DNA from: Andrena cerasifolii
Taxonomy: Eukaryota; Arthropoda; Insecta; Hymenoptera; Andrenidae
Assembly: GCF_050908995.1 (NCBI RefSeq)
Contig: NC_135121.1
Location: forward strand, 7,688,001-7,752,000
Length of the DNA: 64,000 nt
Reading direction: 5' to 3'
The notes under the pieces: model-generated
What the model saw: only the letters and a program-made list of their open reading frames with translations
Database searches by the model: none
What the model was told of the DNA's origin: nothing
In this document: positions 26,637-39,500 of the stretch, one piece after another
Numbering within the stretch: position 1 is the first letter of the stretch
Layout of the letters: each line of letters starts with the position of its first letter
Translations under genes and position numbers: made by a program

Positions 26637-27600
26637 TTAATCAGCGATTCCAGGGGCATACAGTAAGCCTTCAGCAGACCAAGCAGCTTCTTCAGCAGTA
26701 ATTCTTGACAATCGTTTAGCAGTTCTGGCTTCTTTAGTGGCTTCTTGCGCTCGAATCTTACTCAAAGTAATGCGGTGATGATCCTCTGCCCAACACCCTT
26801 CGTATGCTCCAGGGCCGATTTTAATGTTCATACTGCCCAATATATGTAAAAGACTTTTATGTCAATCATTGAAGATTGCAGCGCCGATAAAGGCCGCTAT
26901 TTCAATTATTGTTGCACCACTGAAAATGGTTTAAGGAGCAATTTTCCAGAAGAGCGCGTTCAAGCTTTCATTACTATTCTGAGTAAAGCCACCTAGATAT
27001 CCTTCCAATAAATTAGCACTGCTCAGTTCTTCATAAATAGGACGTATTGCTACGGCAACTTCCCTCGTTAAAGCAGGGTTACGTGTATATTCATGCAATT
27101 TATTTAAAATAGAAATTTTATGGTAGAAAGTTGCCCAAATTCCTCTTTTCATCTGTGTAATGGAATTACAGAAAATTCCTAATTGCCTTCCCTTAATAAA
27201 CCGCGAGCTCGTCAATTAACTTTGCTGCTAATTTTCCGTGTACTTTTTCGTCAAGCCCTTTGGTTTTCTTTTTCAAATTGCGTAGCCTTGTTCCCATACG
27301 CTTCTGCACATATCCAACGCATTCTTTTTTTTTATAGGTTCACCATATGGAGGAGATGCTAATAGTCCTGCAAACGTTTTGCTATCCCCATCTCCGATGT
27401 AATTTAAATATTTTGTTTCGTGTAGTCCTTCGGATCTGTGAAACCTCTCACAAATTCCGTTCATTTCCATTTTGCTCGCGCTTCCTTCATAATTTACAGA
27501 GCACTTATGGGTTTCTTTCCACTCTTCATATTCCGCAGAATTAATCTTCCCTTTCATAGTTTCGCAGCCTTTGCAAAAACTTCATTTGATTACGACATCC
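26637..27600 (-). pseudogene. Broken DDE-type transposase (GDGDSK family, Mutator/Kolobok-like)
   Basis: Reading on the minus strand, pieces appear in the order expected for the large invertebrate transposase family that carries GDGDSKT, then KRMGTRLRNLKKK, then IWATFYHK, then GGFTQNSNESLN and FWKIAP, and finally a basic C-terminus (AKRLSRITAEEAA). The coding frame is broken. There is a frameshift in an A-run (T9 on the + strand at 27325-27333) just before the RMGTRL segment. A stop and a return shift lie near 27205-27195, and two in-frame stops (TAA, TGA) lie between 26930 and 26850, with the C-terminal part still in the same frame as the middle part. It cannot make an intact enzyme. Assignment to the family rests on remembered motif patterns, not a search. 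Confidence 0.7.
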
Positions 27601-27864
27601 AGAACTTTTCCTGAAAAATGTCCAATCAAAACTGTAATGCTCACTTTTTTTCAATACATTACAGCTATGGAAGTAGTAAACGGATGGAGATGAGCTTTAC
27701 GGTGCTTATAGAGAAGAATTTGAAGTTTTAAGAAAAAATTATTTCAGTTTAAAAAAAAATTGAACCATTTTTGTGCAATTATTTTAAACAAATGCAGGTT
27801 TTTAACATCGGGCGCGTTTTTAAAAATCTGAAAATGGAGAATATAGTTCTGTAGTCTCACATTA

Positions 27865-28613
27865 GGGTAAAGTAGCCAAATATGAGATCCGTTTCTGAAA
27901 AACATCATAACTCTTGACTGAGAACAGTTTTATTAAAATTCGATACACGTTTTAAAAGTAGAATATGTAAAAGTAGTACTGAAAAGTACTATAACAAAGA
28001 TTCGGTTTCTTCATAATAAAATAGAAACGAAAGTCATTCAAATACGCAGATAAAAAAAAATGGGTTCCGAATATGAGACCCAGTTTGTTTTTTTCTGAAA
28101 CGTATTTTTTCTTTTTTTTTTATAAATTTCGTCGGCCCACCACCCAAGTCTTCATAGGCCCACCACGCTCATCATAACACTTTATACGTACATTTAACCC
28201 ATTGTTCACCTAGCACATCCGAAGCATAAAGACCTGTGCAACAATTTCTTCTTCACTCTCATCAGTTGAACTTTCACGGGTCTCATATTCGGAAACAATA
28301 GCATGATATCTATTACGTAGCTTCGAAGTTAAGTCTTCATCTTTTAATGATGTACAACTAAGTAGTAAGCTTTAAACTCCATTGGAAGCACTATAATTTA
28401 ATCGAACCACTTCAAGAACATTCTGCAACGTATTTCAGAAATATGTACTTGCTTAAAACGCTCAATTGATTACAATGCCACTGCGCAGACAAAACAACTA
28501 ATACACGGTTAGTTAGTAAAGAAATAGCATCGCTATGCCATTCAAGAGTTCTGTAGCGGAGATAAGCTGGGGTCTCATATTAGGGGAGGTTGTCATATTC
28601 GGCCACTTTACCC
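27865..28613. mobile_element. Non-autonomous TA-flanked inverted-repeat element
   Basis: The termini GGGTAAAGTRGCCRAATATGA are inverted and flanked by TA (27863-27864 and 28614-28615). The element is 749 bp. The word atatgagaccc recurs at both ends and internally in both orientations (about 27890, 28070, 28275, 28570). It lies just upstream (in minus-strand terms) of the broken transposase and may be inserted in its host element. Confidence 0.8.
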
Positions 28614-28681
28614 TACTAAGGCATCGGTGACTAAGTAGCTTTACATTATCTAGAAAATAGCGTAAGTATCTACGAACACTA

Positions 28682-29190
28682 CGACGTGCGTTACAAAAAA
28701 TAGCACGTTTCAATTTTCTTACACACAGTAGCACGTTTCGGTTTGCCACGAAAAGAAGCACGTTCCATAGTTTCTGACGAATATTAGCACGTTTGGTCTT
28801 CCGCCGCGAAGACTACCACATTTGACTGCTCCGCCACGAAGAATAGCACATTTTGGATTATATTGCAGACTGCAGAAACTATCGCGTTTCAGCGCGCGGT
28901 CAGTTTAAAAGAATCCGATTGTTGATAATAGTGTTTAATAAATAATAATTCCATCTAATCTCCAAAGGACAACACATACGAAAATTTTAATCTACATAAT
29001 TTAAGTAAGGGAGAGTGGGGGAATTGCGAACGCGGGGTAAACCCGAACATGCTACTTTTCGTTGCAAACCGCTCTGCCGTGCTAGTTTTCGCAGCGAAAA
29101 CCGACACGTGATAGTTTTCGTGAGAACGAAGGCAAACGTGCTGCTTTTCGCAAGAAAATTGAAACGTGCTACTTTTCGTGACGCACGTCG
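28682..29190. repeat. Two inverted arrays of a 28-bp-period minisatellite
   Basis: The left array has six copies of tagcacgttt at about 28702, 28730, 28758, 28786, 28814 and 28843, a steady 28-29 bp period, with the intervening bases partly conserved as ccacgaaaa or gaagaa. The right array has five copies of the complement, acgtgctacttttcg, at about 29048, 29078, 29106, 29136 and 29162. The outermost units (cgacgtgcgt and acgcacgtcg) pair exactly. A spacer of about 200 bp separates the arrays. Confidence 0.85.
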
Positions 29191-31890
29191 ACTAAACCAT
29201 TATGTAATAGCTGCATGACAGATCCAAATTCGGTAGAACAAGGCCCGAAGGCAAGCATCCAAAGGACAAGGACGCGGGGCCCCCTGCAATAAAACAGTGG
29301 ACAGGGGACAATAAGACAGTAAGAGGAGCAGAAAGAAAGGAAGGGAACACCAGGAAGGGAAGTGGCGCAATAGCAGTGAAAAGGTAGGAAGGTGGGAGAA
29401 AAAAATAAGACAGGGGAGACAGCGAAAGATGGGAGCATCGGGAGCAAGACGTCGACGTAGTGGCGGATTAGAGGCGGCTTCTCGCTGTATGGCGAGCGGG
29501 CCCCCATTGTCGGGGCCCGCGCATAATACGGTTATGATTTAGTTTTGGGTCGTGAGGATACGCGAGCGAACGAACGAAGGAACGGGCCGAGGGGGCCTGA
29601 CGGGCCCCGCTTGGATGCAACATGGGACGAGGGGGAGAGGGGCGGCCGAGCTGTTGGTGTCGGGTTACAACAGGGCCAGGGCCCCGCCTGGACATCCACA
29701 CGTCCTCGTATTCCGCGGACCCACACGCAGTCGGGCCCTTTAAGCGTGCCCATAACTGCGTGTACGGAGGGCCCACGATCACGCGTGTCCCCCTCTTTTA
29801 TACCCCCTCGTCGCTCCTAGTTATCTCCGTGCCTTATTCCGCTCTCTCTCTCCGAGCGACGCTACCTTTTGTCGAGCCTTTCTTCTCCTTTTCGCAGGCT
29901 GCCCCCTCCTTCGCAGATCTGCTTAACTGTTCCCTCCTATTCGGCCCTCCCCTTCCCCAGATGATTTTCATAGATAGGGAACGTTCGGGGAAGTTTTTGG
30001 AAACAAAAGTGAGGGTTCCATGGAGGATGCTGAATGTCGGGGCAGTCTGCGGACTTTGTGTCTGCAGGGAAATGAGTGTCTGTTCGGGTTACAGAGGATG
30101 GGGTAGGTATAGGGAAAAGGTAGGATAGTTGGATAAAATCGAGTCTAGTTGCACTTTTAATATCCTATATTTTTAGTTACGCGTATTAAGTAAACATTAA
30201 TAAGTACAATTCTTATTAAAAGTATGCTGTCATTTACTGGGCTTCTGCACGTTTTGAATTTTATAATTTTTTTTTTTTAATTACGATAAGAATAAGTAAT
30301 TATTTTTATTACTTTTATTATTATTTTTATTACTTATTTATTTTATAGAAATTTCAAGAAAAATAAATTTAAATGCAATTTCAACAGTTATTTTGTTGTT
30401 ATATATAAATATATTCGAGTATTAATCTGAAAGGTCCATAGATTCAACAATTCGGTTATTCACTGGTTGGTTTACCCTATGTTGTTTTATTGTCGTAGAG
30501 TTTAATTCTTTGGTTTTATTTTTTCAGTAATTCTTTCAAGTTAGTTATAGTTTACTTTCGTTTTATGATATTCCCTTTATCTCATGTTATTGAGTAAGAT
30601 AAAAAAATATTCTTTAGAAAGGTAATGTGTTATTTATTCTTAAAATTTCACCGATCAAGTCTCCCCTTCAGTGGGGGATACCTGTTCATAACGTCACTGC
30701 CAGAAAATGTTTAAATTCAGTCGTAAAAATTAGTATTCAACTCTCAAATTTTTACAAGTATAATGAGAATACTATAAGAATCACAACTTAAATAATTAAA
30801 TACAAACAAAGCAAGCCATTATTATTATTTTAATAAAAAAGCAAAACTGTGATCAACTATCTCACCTTTCCCCTAAGTATGTAGGTGTAGGGTTGATGCT
30901 GTTAGGAAGAGATCGTTTTGCACTCATCTTCGTTTGTAGACTCTACAAAGTACCATTATACCGAATTTTTAAGAAACAAGCGCCAGGGTGTTCTTCGCTT
31001 CCAGGGAACAAGAAATCGGTTCCTTTGGACATTATTAGTAGCTCGGACGTGCTATAGGTATTTGGACTTGGAGAGGGTTAAATTTTTTCGCCACAGTGGA
31101 GGGACACAATTCTACGATTCTAGATCAGATATGCACTTACTCCAAACAGCATTGCTATGGCCACAGGCCATCTGTTCCCACAGAATCGACCTATGGAGCA
31201 TGAAAACCTCGAAACGGGAGGATCGTGCGGTGGAAAGAGAAAGTGCAGAAGGTATTTACGCAATTTTCTCTATCGGTACGATCCGCTGAATGATTGCAGA
31301 GTTTCTCCGCATAGTTACGGCTAGGTTTTTTCGACGGAGGGGTAAAATAAAAATAACCCCGTCACCTTTTGCCACAATGTCCTTTCCTCGCACGACGCGG
31401 GTGCACGTTCCGCGAACTCGCGAATTATGAATATGATTATCTCGGACGGGCTCTTGACGGGAAGCCAGACCTGTCCCAGAGGTGTCACCTTACATCCTCC
31501 CTCTCCTTCATGGTGTCGACGCTCCTAGGCCCCCTCGGGCTGCTCTCTCCCGTTCCTGGCTTGGCGCGTGACGTCGCCTCTCGTAACCGAATCTCGCGAA
31601 TAATTGGACCTCCGCGCCCCCTGGCTTTCCTTCCGATCACCTCTCTATCGCATCTCCGTGAAAAGCACAAAAACGCCCTCTCCATTCCAGTGGCACACTC
31701 GGGATTTAATCTTGGCGGGAGCCGAGTTGACCGGATAGAAATATTTTTAATGCAAATTCAAGGAAATTTATTAGGTTACCATAAAAATTTATCTGAAGAA
31801 TAAAATCCAGTTTTATTTTCTTGTTACAAAGCCTCTCCTTAGGGGATGGCCAGGACCCCTTAGCCCCGTTTGGGTGCGCCCTTCTCGTGT
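29191..31890. other. No gene seen
   Basis: A GC-rich block (29,200-30,130) with many overlapping accidental frames, then AT-rich sequence (30,130-30,900), then mixed unique sequence. Confidence 0.45.
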
Positions 31891-32450
31891 TAGTGTTCCT
31901 GATTTCTCCATATTTTTTGTTTCTCGGGAAATCAGAAATGAGATCATATTTCTTAAGAATTCTCGAGGATTCTCGAGAAACTGAAAAGAATATTGCAAAA
32001 ATTATATTTCTGGAATAATGTTGATAATATTAATCAAAAACACAAGGAAACTTTAACTAAATGATTATTCCTGTCTAATTTATACAAAACTTGTGTAAAT
32101 GAAAAAATAGATATTAAATATATCAAGCAACTCATTAGGTACTTAATTCAGTATACAATTTTTCTAAATTTTTAAATAAGAATTTAAGAGCACCTTCAGC
32201 AGTTAATAATATCGAATCTTCTGTGCTGTGATTTTCTATTGGAATTCATATAGGTTCTAACATTATTAATAAAATGTATTGTAAATTCTAGACGTGTTTA
32301 TACGTCCGCGATTAATTAGTAATACATTCATTTACGAAAATAAATGAGATTTTAAAAATTTTTTCCTAAACTTAATTTTCTCGAGAAATTATAGTATTTC
32401 CCGAGAAATAAGAACTAAGCAATTATAAAATTTCTCGAGAAGGAACACTA
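31891..32450. mobile_element. Shorter, inverted copy of the 47045-48187 hAT family
   Basis: The same TAGTGTTCCT termini bound a 560-bp copy whose two ends match both ends of 47045-48187 in opposite orientation (for example the block with ttcagcagttaataatatcg). The middle, including the possible transposase trace, is missing. The flanking 8-mers (TCTCGTGT and GCTCAAGT) agree at only 5 of 8 positions, so the target duplication is decayed or absent. Confidence 0.75.
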
Positions 32451-33589
32451 GCTCAAGTCACCCTCAAACAACTTCCACTTCCACTGACAATCCATTAAAC
32501 GTATCACAGAACCCTTTACCTCCGATTATTCTCTCGAATCTTGCGAACTGAAACTCAAATCATTCGATACGAGCTTCACATCAATGTGCCTTCCTCCTCA
32601 GCTGCCTTCGAGTCTTAGCACACACCTTTTGACGCCATCGCTGTCTTCAAGCCCAAGGTTTTGACAGTCTGCAAAAATCGTGTCGAGAGGGGTACGCACT
32701 TCGCGCGAGTAAAGGGGGGCATGACTGAAAGGAGCGGCGTAGAGGGGCGTAGGGGAGAGATGCAGATGGGCCGCCAGCCTCTTTTCCGCAGGGGCCCGCA
32801 ATAAATTTAACGGGCCAACGAGGGGGGCAGGGCCGGCTCGCAAGCGCGGCACGATAACGATCGAACGAGCGTCAGAGAAGTGCTAAGTAACTACCGATCG
32901 TATCGGAGATAGAAGGTTCGCCTGGCTGCCTCTAGCCCCCCCCCCTCCCTCCGTGCACGGTGTATGCGTGCCACGGTGTACATACATCACAGGGCATTTT
33001 CTTGGCGCTATCGACGTCACCTAAAACTGTCACCGATACAGGGCCTCCGGTCCGACAATGGGTGCCCCAGGAACGGGCTAAGCCAGTTGTGTTTGACGTT
33101 TATGAATCGAATTTCTTTTACGCCCCCCCTTATGTCAGATACTGGGGGGAGATAGCGGGGAAAAGCGGCTCTGTTGTATATACGGGGACCGATCCATGGT
33201 GCGCAGTCGATGACGGGGCACGTCAGTGGGCTCGTAAACTGTTTCAACAGTTGGAGTTTGATGGAAGAAAGGTGGAGCTTGTGGGTGAACTTGGTTATGT
33301 GTTTTATTTTATGGGGCTTATGTGTTTCATTGAGAATGTGGAGCTTTGGAGATTGGGAGGCGGGTTAATTTAATGTGTTGGACTTATCTTCAAAGTGCTA
33401 CCAACTTGATCAGAATTTCAGAGATTGTTCTTTCTAATCTTCCTGTTGTGCTCAACAATTTTTAAACAAATTCACTAAGCGATAGCTGAGTTATAACGAC
33501 TTTAATTTTCACTGATTTTACACGCAGTTTTATGGAAAGACGCGATCATGACAGATAATATTGTATTTAATGTTAGTGTATTTGTTTTC
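32451..33589. other. No supported gene
   Basis: The + strand frame at 32960-33373 is open for 137 codons, but two other frames are partly open too and it matches no family I know. Confidence 0.4.
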
Positions 33590-33726
33590 TTTCCTTTTCT
33601 TTTATCTCGCAACAACTTTTTACGTTAGGTTGTAGAGCAGCAGTTAATGCTGAACCTCGCCTGCTCGCCATTGTAATTTTAATTGTAATGGTGCAATAAA
33701 GTCATTTAATAATAATAATAATAATA
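33590..33726 (+). mobile_element. 3' end of a non-LTR retrotransposon
   Basis: The sequence ends in gtgcaataaagtcattt followed by an (AAT)n tail at about 33707-33726. An AATAAA signal just ahead of a simple-repeat tail is typical of 5'-truncated I/R1/Jockey-type elements. No coding part is recognisable, so the copy is heavily truncated. Confidence 0.55.
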
Positions 33727-36054
33727 AAATACTTAGCTAAAAAAAATGTTGAAGAAATGGTACCAATGTTTTCAATCTTTTTGTACATGTATTACATGGA
33801 TAGATGAAAATATCTGCCGAGTTTCAATTGTTTTCACCGCACCGTTTTAAAGAAATAAATTATAACTTCAGAAAATTGTAAATTCATAGCATTCGCACTG
33901 ATAAAAGTTTAGCAAACAATGCTTGAGAAAGCATTTGAAAAGTGAAAAATACCTTTCTATGAGTTAAAGTAGGACTCTAACTGTCCTTCGAGTTCCTTAC
34001 ATTTAGATTTACTATACGTAAGACGTAGATATTCAAGTATTTCAAATTTATTAATATACTTTTGTCTAATATTGCACGTCCTATACACCCTTAATAGGTG
34101 GGCGATTACTTGGGAATAGGGGTGAATTACCTGTGGCGTGGATATATTATAGAAATTCTGTATCCGTGTTTATTATTAAAAATGCGAAGCGGATTATTTG
34201 AAATTAAAACTTCTCAAGGGAACCACTTGTCGATGATTCCCCCTCAATGATCCCCCCATCAAACTAGCATTACCATCCCCGAAGTAAGAACTCCCCTTGT
34301 AAACAATTATCACAGCCACCCGTGAGATGCATAAATACAATTCCCCTAATTCCCCGTATCATTGTATACAGGGCGCAATATGCGCGCCAGCCCCCTGATC
34401 TCGCTCTACCCTCGAATTGCCCCATAGAAACCCGCGGCCGCTTGGCTCCGGCCCACCAAGCATATGTCGAACATCGTCGCCCCCTTTCTCGCGCAGTGAC
34501 ACCATGGAATTTCGCGCAGACGATTGGCCGGTCGTTCGTCCAATGAAACGCGCGGCGAGCAGGGCGAACGTTATGGGGGTTGACGGGCAGGCGAGTCCCT
34601 CGGGGTGGTATCTACGGGATTAGGGCCAGGCTGACGCGATGGTAACTTAGTTATCATAACTCGTTCCCCTTTCTTCCTCCATTCGCGTGACTATAATGCG
34701 TTGCAGTGGCCATTCGGCACATAGTATGATACTTTAACCTTCTTCTCTAGTTCCTCCACGCTGATGCTTCAATCACAGGCCTAACCCAGAGATTCTTTAT
34801 TTATTAACCTTGCGTTTCAGGCGATCCGTTCTGGAGAATTAACACGAAGCCAAGAATAAGGAAGAGTGTTCCCTAACGGGATCGAGCAGAGTGCATGGGG
34901 AGGGGCTGTGCGAGTCAAAGCGTCAGGTGAGCGATTACAGAGTCGATCCTTGGCTGCTTGTAATTCTAGACAGGAATTAAAGCGGCGCAGCGGACAGCCG
35001 CAGCCTCACCTTTACCAGCGGCACCGTAGAAAGAGCAACTCTGCGACGATCACCTGCGAGCTTCGACGTCGGAACCGAGAAAGCCGAGTTTTACAAGACT
35101 CCTGGCATCCTGGCCGGAGTGACATCTGAATTGTTTATGCAAGGAAGAGTAGCCTGAAGGGGATGCGGTAGCTTATGCCACTCCGACGAGTCTACCTACA
35201 ATGTTAGCAAGGCATCGGTATGCGAATACATACCGCTGGTGCAACTTTACACCCGGAAGTGTCGAAGCATGTTAGCGCACTGGGACATTACTAGAGGTCC
35301 TCTGATAAATTCCTATTACCGCCTCTCTGACTGTCACCACGTGGCCGAGTCTCCCACGCGTAACCCTCCCTCCCGAACAGACTCTCCCCTCGCAGATACC
35401 AAAAACTGCATCCCATATCGCTTGAAGCATCCACCTGTCCGCCAGCGACGCTCCTGCTTGGACCACGACACCTGACGCTAACTAGCCGCTTACGAAAGAT
35501 CGACCATTACCAGCGACAGTCGCGAATCCCGAGGAAATAACCCTTTCACCGCACACGCTGCGGCCGGAGGAAGACGTCGCGCGAACAGCTGGGACCGCCA
35601 TTGACCGAGGTCCATTCAGAATACCGCCCTGACTCGACAGCTGAAGGACGCTGTTCTCCTACGACAAATTACGCTGGTTTTGGCGCGAGCTCCACCACCG
35701 TGGACGCCAGCCGTGCACGTACACCTCGCGCGCCTACAGCGCATACACGCGCGACCCGCTCTCTCCGACCTACCCCACCGAGAATCGTGTTTCAATACGG
35801 AAACCGAAAACCATATCATTACGCCGAAGCTCCGTTTCGTCGCTCACGAAACACGCTCGCGCGACTGGGAAGGTTTTGTCGCGACCTGCGCACACGCACG
35901 CGCGCCAGGCGTTTCGCAGGTGCGTGGACGACGCTGGGCGGCCGCGTGGCCTTCTCCTCGGATTCGATCTTCCACCCCCTGTCGCGAGCTTTTCGACCTC
36001 GTTCGGTCGGGGGACTTTAAATCCGCTAGGTGCGCGAGGTTGCGTCCTACATTT
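33727..36054. other. No supported gene; possible non-coding exon at 34821-34926
   Basis: 34821-34926 sits between a good acceptor (tgcgtttcag) and a consensus donor (GCGTCAG|GTGAGCG), but all three frames contain stops, so it could only be a UTR or non-coding RNA exon. The GC-rich block at 35,500-36,050 has accidental open frames. Confidence 0.3.
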
Positions 36055-36540
36055 TGGCGTGCGAAAGTTGGGGTAAGTTGCGTAATGGGGGGGGGGGGGG
36101 ATAATTTCAAAGCGTACGGTTAAGATTGTAGATCCTCGACTAATGGTCGCTGGCAATTGGCGCTCAGAAATAGAGAAGGATGTGAGGAAACCCTCTTCCT
36201 TGCTGGACTACCCCTCGAACATATTGGTGCGCGAAGTTGGGGGGTTGTATAGCGGGTGGGTTGTAGTCAGGGATAGAAAGGGTTAGCCTCGACGCACACC
36301 TTAAAATTTAGATCCTCGATGGCAATTGACGCTTAACGGGCTACCTCCCTCGTACGTTTCGGTGTACGAAGTTGGAGGGCTGCATGGTGGGGACGGTAAT
36401 GGGGTATAGGGTGACAGAGAGGGGTAGTCTCGAAGTGCGCCTAAAACAGTAAATCCTCGACTAACGATCGATGGCCATTAACACTCGCGAGTAGAGGAGA
36501 GTCTGAAGAAACACTCCCTCCTTTATGGACTACCTTCACG
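36055..36540. repeat. Degenerate tandem triplication of about 135-180 bp
   Basis: Three units start at about 36055, 36224 and 36359, each opening with ggtgNgcgaagttggggg-like sequence. They continue through a tcgaagcgcgcct-like segment, gatcctcgactaa, a gatggcaattgacgct-like word and a cctcctttatggactacc-like end. Unit 1 carries a run of 14 G at 36087-36100. Confidence 0.75.
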
Positions 36541-39500
36541 GTTATAGTTTTCCATCGACTACCTTATCTCGCGCCACTCGCCTTCGAAAACCACATCTCT
36601 CGGCCATCGATTGCTCAATACGATTTCTCGCGGTTTCCCTGTGGTCTCTGGCTGTGCCATGTTTCTCTGGTTTCGGGTAGTCGGTATAACGTTGCCTACG
36701 GATCGTTCTCATAGAAACTTAGAAATCTACTCGAATCTCCATCGAAGATATCCAAATTCCTACCTACGCGTGTAGCAATATCACAGAGCTATTTCTGGCA
36801 TCCGTTTCCTTAATTTGAAGACTCCCAACGCTCCGGAAGATTAATGCCTCATTGAGCCCCGGTGGTGTTAACTTATAGGTACTTATGCACAGGGTGTATC
36901 AATTAGAGAATGACCTGTTACAGCGGCAATTAACGGGCTAGCAGGAGCGACTGCAATAGGCAGCGGAGTGGCGTATGCTGTTTTTTAAGAGATCAGTGAG
37001 AGCTGCCGAGGGTGAGCCGCGAAAGTGGGGCAAAGTGGGAGCCCGTAATAGAATTAGTTCCGAAAGCCTGGGCCCGTAGGAACGGGACAATTGGCGAACG
37101 CTGGGCAAAATTGGCCACGCTGGTTACATAATGGGCCTCCTCGCGCATCGTCACATGGTGGGCAGCGCGAGTATTTAGATGAGTTGACTCCAATTGGCGT
37201 ACGTACCGTGAGAATCCCAGTATCTAGCGCGCGCCGAGCGTGTGTGAACCGGCCAAGCGGCGAAGAAAAATGGGTGAACTAATCATGCAAATTGGGCACA
37301 ATGTTACGTAATTCTGGTCTATCTTCGGCCATCCGCCGCCTAGAATCTCAACGCGACGCGCTGTCCAGCAAATGACTTGCATTTCGCGGGATATATTCGT
37401 GCCCTTGCCGAGGCATCGTCTTCTACTGCAACTGTGGGCCCTCCGCGAGACTTTCATTGCCATTTTGGGTAGCTCAAAGATCCTTGATAGATCAATCGAT
37501 TCATGGAAGCTATTACCAAAGGCTACGCGTTCATCCTCCAAAGTTATTTCCACTTCTGAAATTCGATCTCGTGAATAATGAAATGTCGCAGGGCATGCCG
37601 TTCGCCTCTTTCCCTGGCAAGGAAGTCAGTTCCATTGAACTTTGCGATCGTACAACTTCCATTCCCCGGACCGTCGATCCTCCCACCATCGTGGAAACGT
37701 AATCGATCGGGGGTTACTTATAGGAGAGATTTGGCGGGCAAGGCTGGTGAAGCGAGGACGGCTCGCGGGCAGATTTCAGCGAGGAACGGAAGAGGTTCGG
37801 AACGATTATGCAGCACGACACGGTGCGCAACGAGGAGGAGTGCAGTGCACGCTGCGAGCAATGTGCGAGGCTTCGCGCGGCCGTCAATTACGATTAATTA
37901 GAGCGGAGACTGACAGCGGACGCAGCGACGGCTACTTAATACTTTAACTTGTCCCCAACCCTCCACCCGTTCACTTCCTCCGCCGTCGCCGTCGACGGCG
38001 AATCGACGGGAACGCGTCTCGTTCATCGTCTGCTCGTGGTTCCCTTCTTTCGTCCTCATCTTCCGTCGTCCATTCGCGAGTATCTCGCAGAGATCCACGC
38101 TCGCAGGGAAGCCTCAGAGCGAGAAAACTCGAGCGCCGAAATTTCAAGCTCGTGGATATTGACTGCTTCGTGCTCGGGTCCGGTAGAGATTGTTATAACG
38201 AGAAGAACAGTTAATAGTAAACAGAAGAAGCACAGGATGCAATTAAGACGTGGGAGCTACTAAAGAGAATCAGTCCTACGGGAAAATGGTAATTGCACGC
38301 AGAAGTCCGAAATTTGAAATTGCCAGTGGTTGGGAAGTTCGCAGAAAATTGGGAATATTTCTTTTTAACCAATGATAATTCTATAAGCAGCCATTAAGTA
38401 TTACCCGCCAGCGCCGCTGGTTACTGGTATAATTAGAGCAGCCGCCAGTGTTAATTATACTATTCGTTACCGTAATATAATATCGTAACACAATCTGTAT
38501 TTTTAAATATTGAATTCCGCTGTACAATATCGGAATTGAATTTACAACGGCCACCCGACAAATTGCACGCTCGTTAACACCGTTTCAGGGCTTCCAGGCT
38601 CCTAGTCGTCACGCATCGCCTCTGTGTTGCATTAACCACCGCGATTTTCTACTTGCCGCGAGCACTCGAGGACCATAATTATAAGGGTAATTACCAGTAG
38701 CAGCTGGATTGCATCATAAACCATACATGTGTGCACCGCGATTTATAATTTTCTCCGACAATGTAACAACGATCCACTTAAAATTATACAAATTACGAAG
38801 AAACGAGAGCTACATGCCGCATGGTATCGCTCCACGTCTGTGTCGGTGATTATGAACTTTCAAGCGGTTCCAATCAGAATTTCAAAGAAATCCAATTGTG
38901 TCCCTTATCTTGCGTCACATCGATTACACGAGCTCAGAAATCTGAATATCTCGGGACGAAGACACGACGCGGCCGATTTTCATAATCACCGTTCGGTAAC
39001 TCCTTGGCGTTCGGGGCGATTAATTTGACGGTTTGTGGAAGAGTTCGATGGGTGGTTCTCGTAGGTGGATGCGACGAAGATGGAAGGCGAAGATGGTATT
39101 CGAGCGATTGCGCTCGTCGTCGGTCTCGTTCGTTAATTGAGCCATTGTCTAGGTCCGGTTAGGCACGTCTAAGAGCCTAATGGCCGTTTCCTAGAGACGC
39201 GCCAGCCCGAATACAGAACGAATTAGAATAATTCGTTCCGTCTGGCCGCGTCACTAGACAGTGGCGTACAAATTTGCCCGAACGTCGCCAAGAATCGGTG
39301 GCTCCGCTTTAATTTCCACGGTTAACCGTCATTTCAGCATCGTCCTGTCCGCGTACCGCATCCCTGCATCCGCAAATATCACTTCTGCACGGCTACAGCG
39401 GCGCTGTTTAATTAAACCGTCGCCCCAACCATGTTTCATCGTGCGCTGACGCTTCTGGTTGGGGCGAAAATATTTTATGTTTTTAAAAAAAAAAAAAAAA

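Noticed and set aside
28682..29190. CRISPR-like regular spacing
   Set aside because: The genome is eukaryotic, the units are short and imperfect, and the two arrays are inverted copies of each other, which fits an inverted tandem-repeat element.
32960..33373. 137-codon + strand open frame
   Set aside because: Reads partly protein-like, but other frames overlap it and there is no splice or family support.
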